From: Pseudoduganella lutea
Lineage (GTDB): Bacteria > Pseudomonadota > Gammaproteobacteria > Burkholderiales > Burkholderiaceae_D
NCBI RefSeq assembly: GCF_004209755.1
Contig: NZ_CP035913.1
Location: forward strand, 3,534,001 to 3,598,000
Direction of reading: 5' to 3'
Length of the DNA stretch: 64,000 bases
In this document: piece after piece, positions 1 through 8,554 of the stretch
How the letters are laid out: each line of letters opens with the position of its first letter
How positions within the stretch are numbered: position 1 is the first letter of the stretch
Made by a program: the position numbers and the translations under genes
The notes under the pieces: model-generated
The model's input: the letters and a program-made list of their open reading frames with translations, nothing else
The model's database searches: none
Told to the model about the DNA's origin: nothing

Positions 1-2
1 AG

Positions 3-1826
3 GCCGTGGCGCTGTCGCCCGCCGGCGAGCGGATCGCCGCGCTGGAATCGGTCGATACCGGCGTGCCGGGCAGGCGGCCGCACGCCATCGTCGTCGTGCG
101 CGATGCCGCCACCGGCAAGATCGTCGATGAGTTCGACCCGTGCAAGGCCTGCGCTTACGACCGCCCGAGCTGGTCGCCGGATGGCAAGAGCGTTGCCTTC
201 ATCGGCAGCACGGGCGGCAAGGCCACCTTGTACGTTGGCACGCGCACCCTGGCCAGTGTGGACGGCAATGCCCATTCCGCGCGGTTTTCCCCCGATGGCC
301 GATCGCTGGCGCTGCTGGCCACGGTCGGCGCGCGCAAGGAAACCGGTGCCACCGCGGCCGGTGCCCGCCTCGTGGGCGAGATCGGCGGCAACCACGATGC
401 GCAGCGCATCGCCACTGTGCCGGTTTCCGGCGGCGTCCTGAAACTGCTGTCGCCCGGCGATACCTACATCTACGAATACGACTGGACGCCGGATGGCAAG
501 GGCTTCGTGGCCACGGGCGCGAAGGGCGACGGCGACAACAACTGGTGGGTGGCCAGGCTGGCCTACGTGGACGCGGCCAGCGGCGCGCTTCGCGTGATCG
601 CATCGCCCTCCACCCAATTGAACCTGCCGCGCGTGTCGCCGGACGGAACAACGGTGGCCTACGTGGGCGGCCTGATGAGCGACTTCGGCTCGATCGGCGG
701 CGATGTCTGGACCGTGCCGCTGGCCGGCGGCGAACCGAGGAACATCACACCCGGGTTCCGGGGCACGTTCAACAGCCTCGCCTGGAAGAAGAATGGCCTG
801 GTCGGTTCGGCATTGATGGGCGACCTGCTGGCGGTGCTCACCGTCGATGCGGCGACCGGCCAGGCGAAGAAGCAGTGGTCGGCCCCGGTGACGGCGGCCG
901 GCGGCACGGATGGCCGGCTGTCGTTCAGCGCCGATGGCGCGAAGGTGAGCGGCGCGATCGAGGACTTCACCAGTGCGCCGCGCCTGGTGGCCGGCCCGCT
1001 GGCGCAGCCGGCGCAGGTCACCCACGACAACGAGCACATTGGCGCCCAGGTTTCGATGGCGAGCGTGTCGTGGGCAAGCGAAGGGCGAACGATGCAGGGC
1101 TGGATCGTCGGGCCGCCGGCCATCGACCCCGGCAAGAAATATCCGACCATCGTCCAGGTGCATGGCGGCCCGGCGTCGGCGGCCACGCCGCGCTTCGTTT
1201 CAGGGACGAGCAGCCCGGAAATACTGGCGCTGGTGAAGGCCGGCTACTTGGTCATGATGCCGAATCCCCGCGGCAGCTTCGGCCAGGGCCAGGAATTCGT
1301 CCGTGCCAACCGGCGCGATTTCGGCGGCGGCGACCTGCGCGACATTCTCGCCGGCATCGACGTCGCGGCAAGGGTCATGCCGATCGACCTGCGGCGCCTG
1401 GGTCTGATGGGTCGTTCGTACGGCGGCTTCATGACGATGTGGGGCGTGACGCACAGCGACCGCTTCAAGGCGGCGGTGGCGGGCGCCGGCGTGGCCAACT
1501 GGGTCAGCTACTATGGGCAGAACGGCATCGACCAGTGGATGGTGCCATTCTTCGGCGCCACGATGTACGACGACCCGGACATCTACCGCAAGCTGTCGCC
1601 GATCGAATACGTGAAGGCGGCAAAAACGCCGACGCTGATCTATGTGGGCGAGCGCGACGTGGAAACCCCGGCCGCGCAATCGATGGAATTCTGGCACGCG
1701 CTGAAAGCGCTGGATGTGCCGACCACGTTCGTGGTGTATGAAGGGGAAGGGCATGCGATCCGCAAGCCGGAACACCAGCAGGACCTGACGAAGCGTATCG
1801 TCGACTGGTTCGACAAGTACCTGTGA
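3..1826 (+). CDS. S9 family prolyl oligopeptidase-type peptidase (5' truncated)
   Basis: This is a serine peptidase that probably cleaves peptides in the periplasm or outside the cell. The reading frame is open to the left edge, so the signal peptide and first propeller blades lie outside the window; the GTG at 6 is not a convincing start. The N-terminal two-thirds shows beta-propeller repeats (SPAGERIAAL, SPDGKSVAFIG, SPDGRSLALL, SPDGTTVAYVG). The C-terminal alpha/beta hydrolase domain carries the whole triad: Ser in GRSYGGF, Asp in GERDVETP and His in GEGHAIRKP. The HGGP oxyanion loop is also present. It belongs to the dipeptidyl-peptidase/acylaminoacyl-peptidase branch; the exact specificity cannot be read from the sequence. 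A terminator hairpin follows 18 bp after the stop. Confidence 0.9.
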   Translation, partial: AVALSPAGERIAALESVDTGVPGRRPHAIVVVRDAATGKIVDEFDPCKACAYDRPSWSPDGKSVAFIGSTGGKATLYVGTRTLASVDGNAHSARFSPDGRSLALLATVGARKETGATAAGARLVGEIGGNHDAQRIATVPVSGGVLKLLSPGDTYIYEYDWTPDGKGFVATGAKGDGDNNWWVARLAYVDAASGALRVIASPSTQLNLPRVSPDGTTVAYVGGLMSDFGSIGGDVWTVPLAGGEPRNITPGFRGTFNSLAWKKNGLVGSALMGDLLAVLTVDAATGQAKKQWSAPVTAAGGTDGRLSFSADGAKVSGAIEDFTSAPRLVAGPLAQPAQVTHDNEHIGAQVSMASVSWASEGRTMQGWIVGPPAIDPGKKYPTIVQVHGGPASAATPRFVSGTSSPEILALVKAGYLVMMPNPRGSFGQGQEFVRANRRDFGGGDLRDILAGIDVAARVMPIDLRRLGLMGRSYGGFMTMWGVTHSDRFKAAVAGAGVANWVSYYGQNGIDQWMVPFFGATMYDDPDIYRKLSPIEYVKAAKTPTLIYVGERDVETPAAQSMEFWHALKALDVPTTFVVYEGEGHAIRKPEHQQDLTKRIVDWFDKYL

Positions 1827-1844
1827 CAGGATGCTGTCAAAACA

Positions 1845-1871
1845 AAAAAGCCGGCGATGCCGGCTTTTTTT
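1845..1871. terminator. Bidirectional terminator between convergent genes
   Basis: A GC-rich hairpin (AGCCGGC, 3-4 nt loop, GCCGGCT) is flanked by A-run and T-run on both sides. It can therefore serve the S9 peptidase on the plus strand and the small gene at 1890-2153 on the minus strand. Confidence 0.85.
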
Positions 1872-1889
1872 CACAACGTATCGTCAGGC

Positions 1890-2153
1890 TCAGATTGCGG
1901 CGGCACGTGCACGCAGGTTGGCCGCTTCGTGCGGTGCATCCGCTTCGAGTTCGTCGGCCCAGCGCAGCAGGGACATGCGCACGCCGACCTTGTAATACGA
2001 CGGCACTTCTTCCGGCTGGGACTTGCTGCCCTGGACTTCGGCCAGTGCCGGTGGCGTGGTGCGCAGCATGGAGTGCAGCCAGCCGATCACGGTACGGCCG
2101 GTGCTGTCCAGGGAACCTGCGTTGGCGGTAGTAGGGAAGATGGCGGTCGACAT
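1890..2153 (-). CDS. Small protein of unknown function, paralogue of 3045-3290
   Basis: An 87-residue protein; I do not recognise a family. The ATG at 2153 is chosen over an upstream in-frame ATG because AGGAG sits about 6 nt before it. The N-terminus (MSTA..TT....LDS.GR) and the C-terminal AANLRARA segment match the 81-residue protein at 3045-3290, so the two are paralogues. No signal peptide or membrane segment is visible; the first 30 residues could form an amphipathic helix and the tail is charged. It is monocistronic, with its own promoter (shared module, 2189-2245) and terminator. Function unknown. Confidence 0.72.
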   Translation of the reverse strand: MSTAIFPTTANAGSLDSTGRTVIGWLHSMLRTTPPALAEVQGSKSQPEEVPSYYKVGVRMSLLRWADELEADAPHEAANLRARAAAI

Positions 2154-2188
2154 GGTGAACTCCTGTGAATTGATCGTTGATGCAGTGC

Positions 2189-2245
2189 AGTATAGGGCGC
2201 GCACAGAAATAAAAAAAATTTTCATTTGTGATGTGGGCCATGCGT
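2189..2245 (-). promoter_or_regulatory. Shared promoter module, copy 1
   Basis: On the minus strand TATACT (2189-2194) is a good -10. Upstream lies AT-rich sequence and ACATCACAAATGAAAA, the same block found before the genes at 2390-2743 and 3045-3290. The conserved ACATCAC block keeps the same distance from the -10 in all three, which fits an activator or sigma-factor contact site. Confidence 0.55.
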
Positions 2246-2335
2246 GAAACGTATATTGTTGGTTTCCTTGCTACAACTATCTATAACCTGGAACAATATC
2301 GGTCCATCACTGAAACGCATAATGGTCGGGCCGGC

Positions 2336-2360
2336 CATAAAAAAGCCGGCAGTGCCGGCT
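2336..2360 (-). terminator. Terminator of the TonB-C-domain gene
   Basis: Hairpin AGCCGGC-ACT-GCCGGCT followed by TTTTTTAT on the minus strand, about 30 bp after the stop codon at 2390. Confidence 0.8.
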
Positions 2361-2389
2361 TGTCTCGAACATGGCGGACGGCCATGCAA

Positions 2390-2743
2390 TCAGTCCAGTT
2401 TCCAGGCATAGTCCACGCGGGTCCACGTATCCGCCGGCGCGCCGTCTTTCGTGCCCGGCGCGAACTTGCAGGCGGCGAGCTTGCGCAGCGCGGCATTGTC
2501 CAGCACCCGGTAGCCGCTCGACTTGTTGATGCGCGAATCCTTCACCACGCCGCCGGACGACACGAGTACTGACATCGACACAGTGCCTTGTTCCTCGTTG
2601 GCGATGGCGGCGCGCGGATAATCCGCCTTGCAGTTGCGGGCGTCCGGTGTGGCGGGCACTTCGATCGCGGATGCGGCTCCCGAGACGAGCAGGGCGGCCA
2701 GCAGGCCGAAGCAACGATTTTTTGCGGAGGTATTGATGGACAT
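2390..2743 (-). CDS. Secreted TonB C-terminal-domain protein
   Basis: A 117-residue protein with a signal peptide (about residues 1-26, ending VSGAASA) and then a TonB_C-like fold: YPRAAIANEEQGTVSMSVLV, a glycine turn, and AALRKLAACKFAPGT. There is no proline-rich spanner and no retained inner-membrane anchor beyond the signal sequence, so it is not a full TonB. Family members of this size are periplasmic and often unassigned. It lies between two small paralogous genes and shares their promoter module, which suggests co-regulation with them. The start is supported by the signal peptide; the Shine-Dalgarno is weak (GGGGAAAT). Confidence 0.75.
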   Translation of the reverse strand: MSINTSAKNRCFGLLAALLVSGAASAIEVPATPDARNCKADYPRAAIANEEQGTVSMSVLVSSGGVVKDSRINKSSGYRVLDNAALRKLAACKFAPGTKDGAPADTWTRVDYAWKLD

Positions 2744-2822
2744 GGTATTTCCCCTGAAAGTTAATGACAGTTAGCCTTGGCACGCTGCCCAGGCTGTCTC
2801 CTGAATTAACGTTGTTGCATGT

Positions 2823-2880
2823 AGTGTAGGCATGCCGGAGAAATAAACGAACTTTTCATTCGTGATGTGATTCATTCGCC
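2823..2880 (-). promoter_or_regulatory. Shared promoter module, copy 2
   Basis: Minus-strand -10 TACACT (2823-2828). About 13 bp further upstream runs AAGTTCGTTTATT, then ACATCACGAATGAAAAG. The CGAA/TTCG inverted repeat around TGAAAAG is specific to this copy. It precedes the TonB-C-domain gene with an approximately 80-nt leader. Confidence 0.55.
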
Positions 2881-2998
2881 AAGTGAATGATTTATAAGGA
2901 AATTCACAGAAATTTACGGAAAATAAAGGTATTTCATCATCCTGGAAAATGACCGGTGCCAGTGGATGATATAAGCCGGAAAACGTGTCGTGAAAATA

Positions 2999-3019
2999 AA
3001 AAAGCCGGCAATGCCGGCT
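2999..3019 (-). terminator. Terminator of the 81-aa gene
   Basis: Hairpin AGCCGGC-ATT-GCCGGCT followed by a TTTTTTATT run on the minus strand, about 25 bp downstream of the stop at 3045. It is nearly identical to the hairpins at 1845 and 2336. Confidence 0.8.
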
Positions 3020-3044
3020 TTTTCATGCGTGTGCGGGAACCGGA

Positions 3045-3290
3045 TCAGTCACGGCCGACCAGGTTGCGCAGTTCCGCGGCCTGGTTCGGCGACGTGATGT
3101 CGAAATCCTTGGCGAGGCGCAGGATGGCGCGGCGCTCGCGCAGTGTCGACACTTGCGAAGCACTGCCATGCGATGCGCCGGCGGCGAACGGTGCGAAGGC
3201 AAGCATTTTGCCAAAGAAGGCCATGGCGACACGGCCCACGCTGTCCAGATAGCCGCGGGTGGCCGGAGTAGTGATGAGGGCGGTAGACAT
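3045..3290 (-). CDS. Small protein of unknown function, paralogue of 1890-2153
   Basis: An 81-residue protein, family not recognised. The long open frame continues far upstream, antisense to the permease gene. The real start is the ATG at 3290: AGGAG lies 5-6 nt before it, and the protein then aligns with the 87-aa neighbour (MSTA, LDS.GR, an aliphatic/aromatic helix around residues 20-38, and AAELR near the end). The middle is charged (RERRAILRLAKDFD). No signal peptide. It has its own promoter copy and terminator. Confidence 0.72.
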   Translation of the reverse strand: MSTALITTPATRGYLDSVGRVAMAFFGKMLAFAPFAAGASHGSASQVSTLRERRAILRLAKDFDITSPNQAAELRNLVGRD

Positions 3291-3322
3291 GTTAGCTCCT
3301 GAAATGAGGGTTGTTGCAGTGC

Positions 3323-3380
3323 AGTATAGGGACGTCCGCATCATAAATAAACTTTTAGTTTGTGATGTCATCCATTCGCA
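3323..3380 (-). promoter_or_regulatory. Shared promoter module, copy 3
   Basis: Minus-strand -10 TATACT (3323-3328), preceded by AAACTAAAAGTTT (a small inverted repeat) and ACATCAC. The AT-rich block is 4 bp shorter than in copy 2 and the spacer correspondingly longer, so ACATCAC stays at the same distance from the -10. Confidence 0.55.
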
Positions 3381-3527
3381 AAACATATAGTTGCTTAAGT
3401 GAAAATAGAACCTGTTCGTTTCCGGACAGTAAAAATGTTCGTCTTCGGACGGTTCGCTGACCCCTGCCCGCGGCGCGTATTGGCACAATGCTTGCAGTAG
3501 TGACAGCACCAAAATATGGAGGCCCTT

Positions 3528-5978
3528 ATGCACCTGCGTGATTTCCGCATCGGCTGGCGAATGCTGGCCAGGCAGCCCCTGCACACGGCGGCCATGCTGC
3601 TCGGCCTGGCGGTCGGACTGGCCGCCGCCTTCCTGCTGCTGGCACTCGTGCATTACTCGTTCAGCTACGACAGTGCCGTGCCGGACAACCGCAACGTCTA
3701 CGTCTTCAAGCACAAGCTCAAGCTGCTGGCCGAGCCGCTGTGGATCGAGCAGATGCCATTGCCCGCCCGCGACGTGCTGGCCAACAGCGGGCTGCCGCTG
3801 ACGCTGTGCACCGTGAATCCGCATGCGAGGACGGTCAAGGTGGATGGCCGGCTGCATGAAGTGGTGTTCAACGAGGTCAGCGACACGTTCCCCGCCATGT
3901 TCGGCGTGCGCGCCGTGGCGGGCGACCTGGTCGCGACATTGGCCCGGCCGGACGGACTGGCGCTGACACCGCGTGGTGCGCTCGAGCTGTTCGGCACCAT
4001 GGCGGCGCTGGGGCGCACGCTTGACGTCGACGGCCGCGTGCTGCGCGTGCTGGCGCTGCTGCCCGAGCCGCAGCCCAATACCACGCTGCCCTATACCGCC
4101 CTGGTCGGCGAGGGCACGGTGTTGTGGAAGCCGGGCGAGCGCGAACAGCAGCGCCACAACTGGACGGGCCTGGCGGGCAAGCTCTACGCCAGGGCGCCAG
4201 GCGTGCAGGCACAGGCGATGGCCGCGCCGGTGCAACTGGAGGCGAATCGCGTGGTGGCGGCAATGCTGGGCGCGAACGAGATGCGCCGTGTCGGCGGCAC
4301 GATGGTCGAAGTGGCCGTCACGCCACTGGCCGACGCCTATTTCGATACCGACGTCGCGGTCTTCCTCGGCGGCCCGCGTGCGTCGAAGGCGCTCGTGCTG
4401 GCGCTGGCCGCGCTGGCATTGCTGATCCTCGCGCTTGCCGCCACCAATTACGTGAACCTGGCCACGGTGCGCGTGCTGGCGCGCGGCCGGGAGATCGCGG
4501 TGCGCAAGACGCTGGGCGCCGGTGCCGGCCGGCTGGCGGCGCAGTTCGTGGCCGAATCGGTTGCCGTCGCGCTGGCGGCCGCCAGTCTTGGACTGTTGCT
4601 GGCCTGGCTGCTGCTGCCAGTATTCTCGTCGCTGATGGACCGGCCGCTGGCGCACTTCCTGTCGCCGGCATCGCTGCTGGCGGCGCTGGCGATCGGCATC
4701 GGAACAGGCCTGGTATGCGGCATCTGGCCGGCCCGGATCGCGCTACGCGTGCTGCCGGCGCGGGCGCTGGCCGGCCGGGCCGGCAGCGAACCGGCCGGCG
4801 GCGCATGGCTGCGCCGTGCCTTGACCGTATTCCAGTTCGCCGCCGCGATCAGCCTGTGCGCACTGGCGCTGGCGGTCGGCTGGCAGGCCCGCTTCGCGGC
4901 ACAGGCCGATCCCGGTTTCGCCGTGGACGAATTCGTGCTGCTGCACCTGCGCCAGGAGGCCAAGGCCGAGACACGGCAGGCGTTCCATGCGGCGCTGGCG
5001 CGCGTGCCCGGTGTCGTCGGCGCCACCGCGATCGACCTGCCGTTCGGGCATCCCATGGTGCGCAACAGTACCGCGTTCCGCGGACCGTCCGGCGTGGAGC
5101 GGCGTTTTGAAATGACCCTGGTCGACCCCGGCTTTTTCGCGGTGACGGGCATCGCGCCGGTGGCGGGAGTCGGCTTTAACTCGGGCTTTAACTCGGGCTT
5201 CAATGCGAGCTTCAATGCGGGCGTCGAAGGCACGCGCCCGTCCGCGCCGCAGAAGAACGACATCATGCTGAACGGGGCCGCCGCGCGGGCCCTCGGCTTC
5301 GCTTCCGAAGGCGCCGCCGTGGGCCAGGTGGTCACCATGGGCGACATGTCGCTGCGCGTGGTCGGTATCGCGCCACCGCTGCGGCACCGGGGCTTGCGCT
5401 ACCCGTCCACGGCCATGGTGTACATGGTGGAGCAGGCCAGGGCGAACGTGATCATGGTGCGCACCACGCTGGATGCCGCGTCGCTGGAACAAACCCTGGC
5501 GCCGCTGCTCTCGCGTTATTTCCCGGGGCTGCCGACCAGGGTGCAGCCGGCGCGCGGGGTATTCGAGGAGGGCAGCGCCGACGACTGGCGCATCGCGCGC
5601 CTGCTGACCCTGGGGACCGTGGTCGCCACCGGCATCGCCGCGTTCGGCATCTATGTGCTGGCCGCCGGCAGCGTGCAGCGGCGCGGCCGGGAAATCGCGT
5701 TGCGCAAGCTGCACGGCGCGGGCCGCCGGGCCATCGGGCTGCTGGTCGGCACCGAGTTCGCCCTGCTGCTGCTCGCGGCGGCGGTGATGGCATTGCCGCC
5801 GGCCGGCTTCGTCATCGCCCACTATCTGGCCGGCTTCGCGGTGACGACGACCTACGTCTGGTGGGCGTTGCCGGCAGCGCTGCTCATTGGCGTGCTGACG
5901 GCTTGCTGCGCCACGCTGCGCCACGCGATCGCCGCGATGCGGGTGATGCCGGCGGTCGCGTTGCGGCAAGGGGAGTAG
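3528..5978 (+). CDS. FtsX/MacB-type ABC transporter permease
   Basis: An 816-residue integral membrane protein with two MacB-periplasmic-core + FtsX modules in tandem. It shows an N-terminal TM segment (about 16-40), a TM cluster after about residue 285 with the EIAVRKTLGAG coupling motif, and a second FtsX domain near the C-terminus with EIALRKLHGAG. The ATG at 3528 is preferred over the one at 3516 because GGAGG lies at 3518-3522. Such permeases work with an ATPase, but no ATP-binding subunit is encoded nearby. The second periplasmic domain contains four in-frame 12-bp repeats (5172-5219). Substrate unknown; lipoprotein or peptide export is typical of the family. Confidence 0.85.
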   Translation: MHLRDFRIGWRMLARQPLHTAAMLLGLAVGLAAAFLLLALVHYSFSYDSAVPDNRNVYVFKHKLKLLAEPLWIEQMPLPARDVLANSGLPLTLCTVNPHARTVKVDGRLHEVVFNEVSDTFPAMFGVRAVAGDLVATLARPDGLALTPRGALELFGTMAALGRTLDVDGRVLRVLALLPEPQPNTTLPYTALVGEGTVLWKPGEREQQRHNWTGLAGKLYARAPGVQAQAMAAPVQLEANRVVAAMLGANEMRRVGGTMVEVAVTPLADAYFDTDVAVFLGGPRASKALVLALAALALLILALAATNYVNLATVRVLARGREIAVRKTLGAGAGRLAAQFVAESVAVALAAASLGLLLAWLLLPVFSSLMDRPLAHFLSPASLLAALAIGIGTGLVCGIWPARIALRVLPARALAGRAGSEPAGGAWLRRALTVFQFAAAISLCALALAVGWQARFAAQADPGFAVDEFVLLHLRQEAKAETRQAFHAALARVPGVVGATAIDLPFGHPMVRNSTAFRGPSGVERRFEMTLVDPGFFAVTGIAPVAGVGFNSGFNSGFNASFNAGVEGTRPSAPQKNDIMLNGAAARALGFASEGAAVGQVVTMGDMSLRVVGIAPPLRHRGLRYPSTAMVYMVEQARANVIMVRTTLDAASLEQTLAPLLSRYFPGLPTRVQPARGVFEEGSADDWRIARLLTLGTVVATGIAAFGIYVLAAGSVQRRGREIALRKLHGAGRRAIGLLVGTEFALLLLAAAVMALPPAGFVIAHYLAGFAVTTTYVWWALPAALLIGVLTACCATLRHAIAAMRVMPAVALRQGE
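5172..5219 (+). repeat. In-frame 12-bp tandem repeat (4 units)
   Basis: Two exact GGCTTTAACTCG units are followed by GGCTTCAATGCG and AGCTTCAATGCG. They encode the tetrapeptides GFNS, GFNS, GFNA, SFNA at about residues 549-564 of the permease. Unit number can change without breaking the frame. Confidence 0.9.
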
Positions 5979-5999
5979 GGATGTGGCGGTTCAATCGCA

Positions 6000-6018
6000 A
6001 ATGAGAAGTGTTATCATT
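6000..6018 (+). promoter_or_regulatory. Fur box upstream of the FecA-like receptor
   Basis: The 19-mer AATGAGAAGTGTTATCATT is an imperfect palindrome matching the Fur consensus and three other boxes in this window. It lies 29-47 bp before the receptor start, so iron-dependent repression is expected. Confidence 0.8.
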
Positions 6019-6046
6019 TACGGTTTGCAAACTTTCCGAGCCGCCC

Positions 6047-8110
6047 ATGTCTTTCCACACCTTCCGCCTGTCCCGCTGCGCCGCCGCCCTCGGCGCCGCC
6101 TTTGTCGTTACGCCCGTGCTGGCGCAGGAGGTGGGCGAACCGCTGGAAACGGTCACGGTCACCGGCAACTGGCTCGGCTCGGGCTTGCAGAACAGCGTGA
6201 AGAATTTCGCCGGCGCGCGCACCGTCGTGCAGAAGGCAGACATCGACGGTACCGGCGCGGCGAATATCGGCGACGTGCTGCGCCGCATTCCCGGCGTGCA
6301 GAGCACGGACAATTCCGGCACCGCCGGCAGTGCCATTTCACTGAACATCGGCGTGCGGGGCCTGTCGGGCCGCTATTCCCCACGCTCCACGGTGCTGCTC
6401 GATGGCGTGCCGCTGGCCGTGGCGCCGTATGGCCAGCCGCAGCTGTCGTTTGCGCCGGTCAGCCTGAACAACATCGAAGCGATCGACGTGGTGCGCGGCG
6501 GCGGCGCGGTGCGCTATGGTCCGCAGAACGTGGGGGGCATCATCAATTTCACCACCCGCGCCATGCCCGATGCGCCCGGCGTTGCCGGCGACGCGTCGAT
6601 CCGCTACAACCATTTCGGCGAAGGTGGCCACAGCACGCAGTACAGCGCCTTCCTGGGCAGCCAGCTCGAGAACGGCCTCGGCGTCGCCCTGCTGTATTCG
6701 GGCATGGATGGCACGGGCTGGCGCGACGGCAGCGACGAAAAGGTCAACGACTTCGCGCTGAAGTTCCGTTACCTGCTGGGCGCCGGTGCCCAGGTCTACG
6801 GCAAGCTGTCGTACTACGACGTGAAGTCGATGACGCCCGGCGGGCTCACCGTGGCACAGTACAACGCCGACCCGTTCCAGAACACGCGGCCCACCGATTA
6901 CTGGGACGGCGAGCGCAAGGGCATCGACCTCGGTTACCTGAACACGATTTCCGCCACGCAGGAAGCGGAAGTAAAGGTGTATTACAACGAGAGTTCGCGC
7001 AGCAGCGCATTGATCAATGCCGGCCGTACTGCGATCACGTACCAGCCGCGCAACTACGAGGTACTGGGCGTGGAGCCGCGCTACACCCAGCGCGTGAAAT
7101 GGGGGGCCACCACGCATGACGTGACGGCCGGCTACCGCTACCTGCGCGAGCGCGGCGACGACAACAACTACACGGTAACGGTCGCCACCGGCGTGCAGGG
7201 GGCCACCGCCACGTTCGACAACGAGACCGATGCGCACGCCTTCTACGTGGACGACCGCATCGCCGTTGGCGCCTGGCGCATCACGCCCGGCGTGCGGTTC
7301 GAGAAGATCGATTCGCGGCGCACCGACCGCGCCGGCAGCCGCGCGTTCGACACGTCGAACGACAAGGCGCTGCCGTCGCTGAACGCGGCCTACCTGGTCG
7401 ATCCGGCGCTCACGGTATTCGCCAACTACGGCACCTCGTTCGGCCCCGTGCAGAACACCCAGCTCAATTCGCAGACGGCGGCCAATCCGTTGAAGCCGGA
7501 ACTGGCGAAGACCGTGGAGCTGGGCGCGCGCTGGAAGGCGCGCGGCCTGTCGGCCGAAGCCACGCTGTACCGCCTGCGCTTCGACAACCAGATCCTGCAG
7601 GTGCCGGGCACCACGCCGGCCACGTTCCGCAACATCGGCGCCACGCGGCACGAAGGCGTCGAATCCGCCGTCGACTACCGCTTCGCCGGGGCGCTGGAAG
7701 GCTTGAGCGCCTATGCCAACTGGAACTACACGAAAGCGATCCAGGAATCGGGCGCCACGGCCGGGCTGGACGTGCCGTTCTATGCGCGCCGCACCGGCAC
7801 GATCGGCGCACGCTACGAGATCGGCGCGTTCTCCGCGGGCCTGTCCGCCACGGCGCAGAGCCGGCAGTTCTCCGACGCGGAAAACACCATGGCCGAAAGC
7901 GCCAACGGCGGCGTGGGGAGCATTCCCGGCTTCGGCACCGTCAACGGCCAGCTGGGCTGGAAGCTGGCGGGCAAGCCCGGCGTGCAGCTGCTGGCCGGCG
8001 TGAACAACCTGGCCGACAAGCGCTACTACACGCGCAACGTGGACGGCAACCTGGGCCGCATGGTGGGCGCGCCGCGCACCGTGTACGCGCAAGCGCGGAT
8101 GACTTTCTGA
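6047..8110 (+). CDS. TonB-dependent receptor, FecA-like
   Basis: Outer-membrane receptor of 687 residues, probably for a ferric chelate. The ATG at 6047 gives a clean signal peptide (MSFHTFRLSRCAAALGAAFV, cleavage after VLAQ); the in-frame ATG at 6008 falls inside the Fur box and is rejected. The plug domain follows (ETVTVTGN, IGDVLRRIPGVQ, VRGLSGR, LLDGVPLAVAPYG, DVVRGGGAVRYG). The beta-barrel ends with terminal Phe (ARMTF). The plug wording is closest to the FecA (ferric dicitrate) group, but there is no N-terminal FecR-interaction domain and no fecIR neighbour. Ligand assignment is inference. Confidence 0.88.
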   Translation: MSFHTFRLSRCAAALGAAFVVTPVLAQEVGEPLETVTVTGNWLGSGLQNSVKNFAGARTVVQKADIDGTGAANIGDVLRRIPGVQSTDNSGTAGSAISLNIGVRGLSGRYSPRSTVLLDGVPLAVAPYGQPQLSFAPVSLNNIEAIDVVRGGGAVRYGPQNVGGIINFTTRAMPDAPGVAGDASIRYNHFGEGGHSTQYSAFLGSQLENGLGVALLYSGMDGTGWRDGSDEKVNDFALKFRYLLGAGAQVYGKLSYYDVKSMTPGGLTVAQYNADPFQNTRPTDYWDGERKGIDLGYLNTISATQEAEVKVYYNESSRSSALINAGRTAITYQPRNYEVLGVEPRYTQRVKWGATTHDVTAGYRYLRERGDDNNYTVTVATGVQGATATFDNETDAHAFYVDDRIAVGAWRITPGVRFEKIDSRRTDRAGSRAFDTSNDKALPSLNAAYLVDPALTVFANYGTSFGPVQNTQLNSQTAANPLKPELAKTVELGARWKARGLSAEATLYRLRFDNQILQVPGTTPATFRNIGATRHEGVESAVDYRFAGALEGLSAYANWNYTKAIQESGATAGLDVPFYARRTGTIGARYEIGAFSAGLSATAQSRQFSDAENTMAESANGGVGSIPGFGTVNGQLGWKLAGKPGVQLLAGVNNLADKRYYTRNVDGNLGRMVGAPRTVYAQARMTF

Positions 8111-8122
8111 TTCGTCGGCGTT

Positions 8123-8464
8123 CTAACTCGCCAGCGCCGGCTCGGCCAGCGGCGCCAGCCCGTGGGCGCCGCGTGCCTTGGCGCACTCCGGTGTATACGC
8201 GGTGAATTCGCGGCACGTGGCCGAGCGCTGCGGATAAATGGTGCACCCGACCTTGCCGCCGACGCTGCCTTCGAGCGCCACGCAGCGCACCGGCGATTGC
8301 TCCGTGCCGCGCATGGCGATGCGGTGCGGCGTGATGGGGATGGTCAGGTGGCGCGGCACCGTGCCGCCGGGATGGGCATCGCTTTCACCCCAGTAGAAGG
8401 ACACGCGGTAGTGTGCGCAGCAGGCACCGCAGTCCTGGCACACGTCGGAAGTGGATTCGGACAT
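8123..8464 (-). CDS. YkgJ family cysteine cluster protein
   Basis: A 113-residue cytosolic protein of the YkgJ/CxxCxxCC family, proposed to bind zinc or an iron-sulfur centre; its biochemical role is not established. Visible ligands are CQDCGACC (Cys 9, 12, 15, 16), a central Cys in VRCVALEG, CTIYPQRSATC, and a late Cys in TPECAKA. It is convergent with the FecA-like receptor (12 bp between stops). Confidence 0.85.
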   Translation of the reverse strand: MSESTSDVCQDCGACCAHYRVSFYWGESDAHPGGTVPRHLTIPITPHRIAMRGTEQSPVRCVALEGSVGGKVGCTIYPQRSATCREFTAYTPECAKARGAHGLAPLAEPALAS

Positions 8465-8515
8465 CGCTCACGGGTTGGTTGACCGGCCGGATGGTGGCCG
8501 GGCCTGGAATGATAG

Positions 8516-8544
8516 CAAAACGGCCACGGTCCAGCCATGGCCGT
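8516..8544 (-). terminator. Terminator of the M14-YccS operon
   Basis: On the minus strand ACGGCCATGG, a 5-nt loop and CCGTGGCCGT form a 10-bp stem with one G-T wobble, followed by TTTTG. It starts 10 bp after the yccS-like stop. Confidence 0.7.
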
Positions 8545-8554
8545 CCGCCGCCAT

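Noticed and set aside
3516..3527. ATG at 3516 as start of the permease
   Set aside because: The GGAGG Shine-Dalgarno overlaps it and is correctly spaced for the ATG at 3528.
3291..4655. N-terminal extension of the 81-aa gene (536-codon frame)
   Set aside because: Runs antisense through the permease gene; the internal ATG at 3290 has AGGAG and matches the paralogue's start.
6008..6046. ATG at 6008 as start of the FecA-like receptor
   Set aside because: Lies inside the Fur box and would put 13 non-signal residues before a clean signal peptide starting at 6047.
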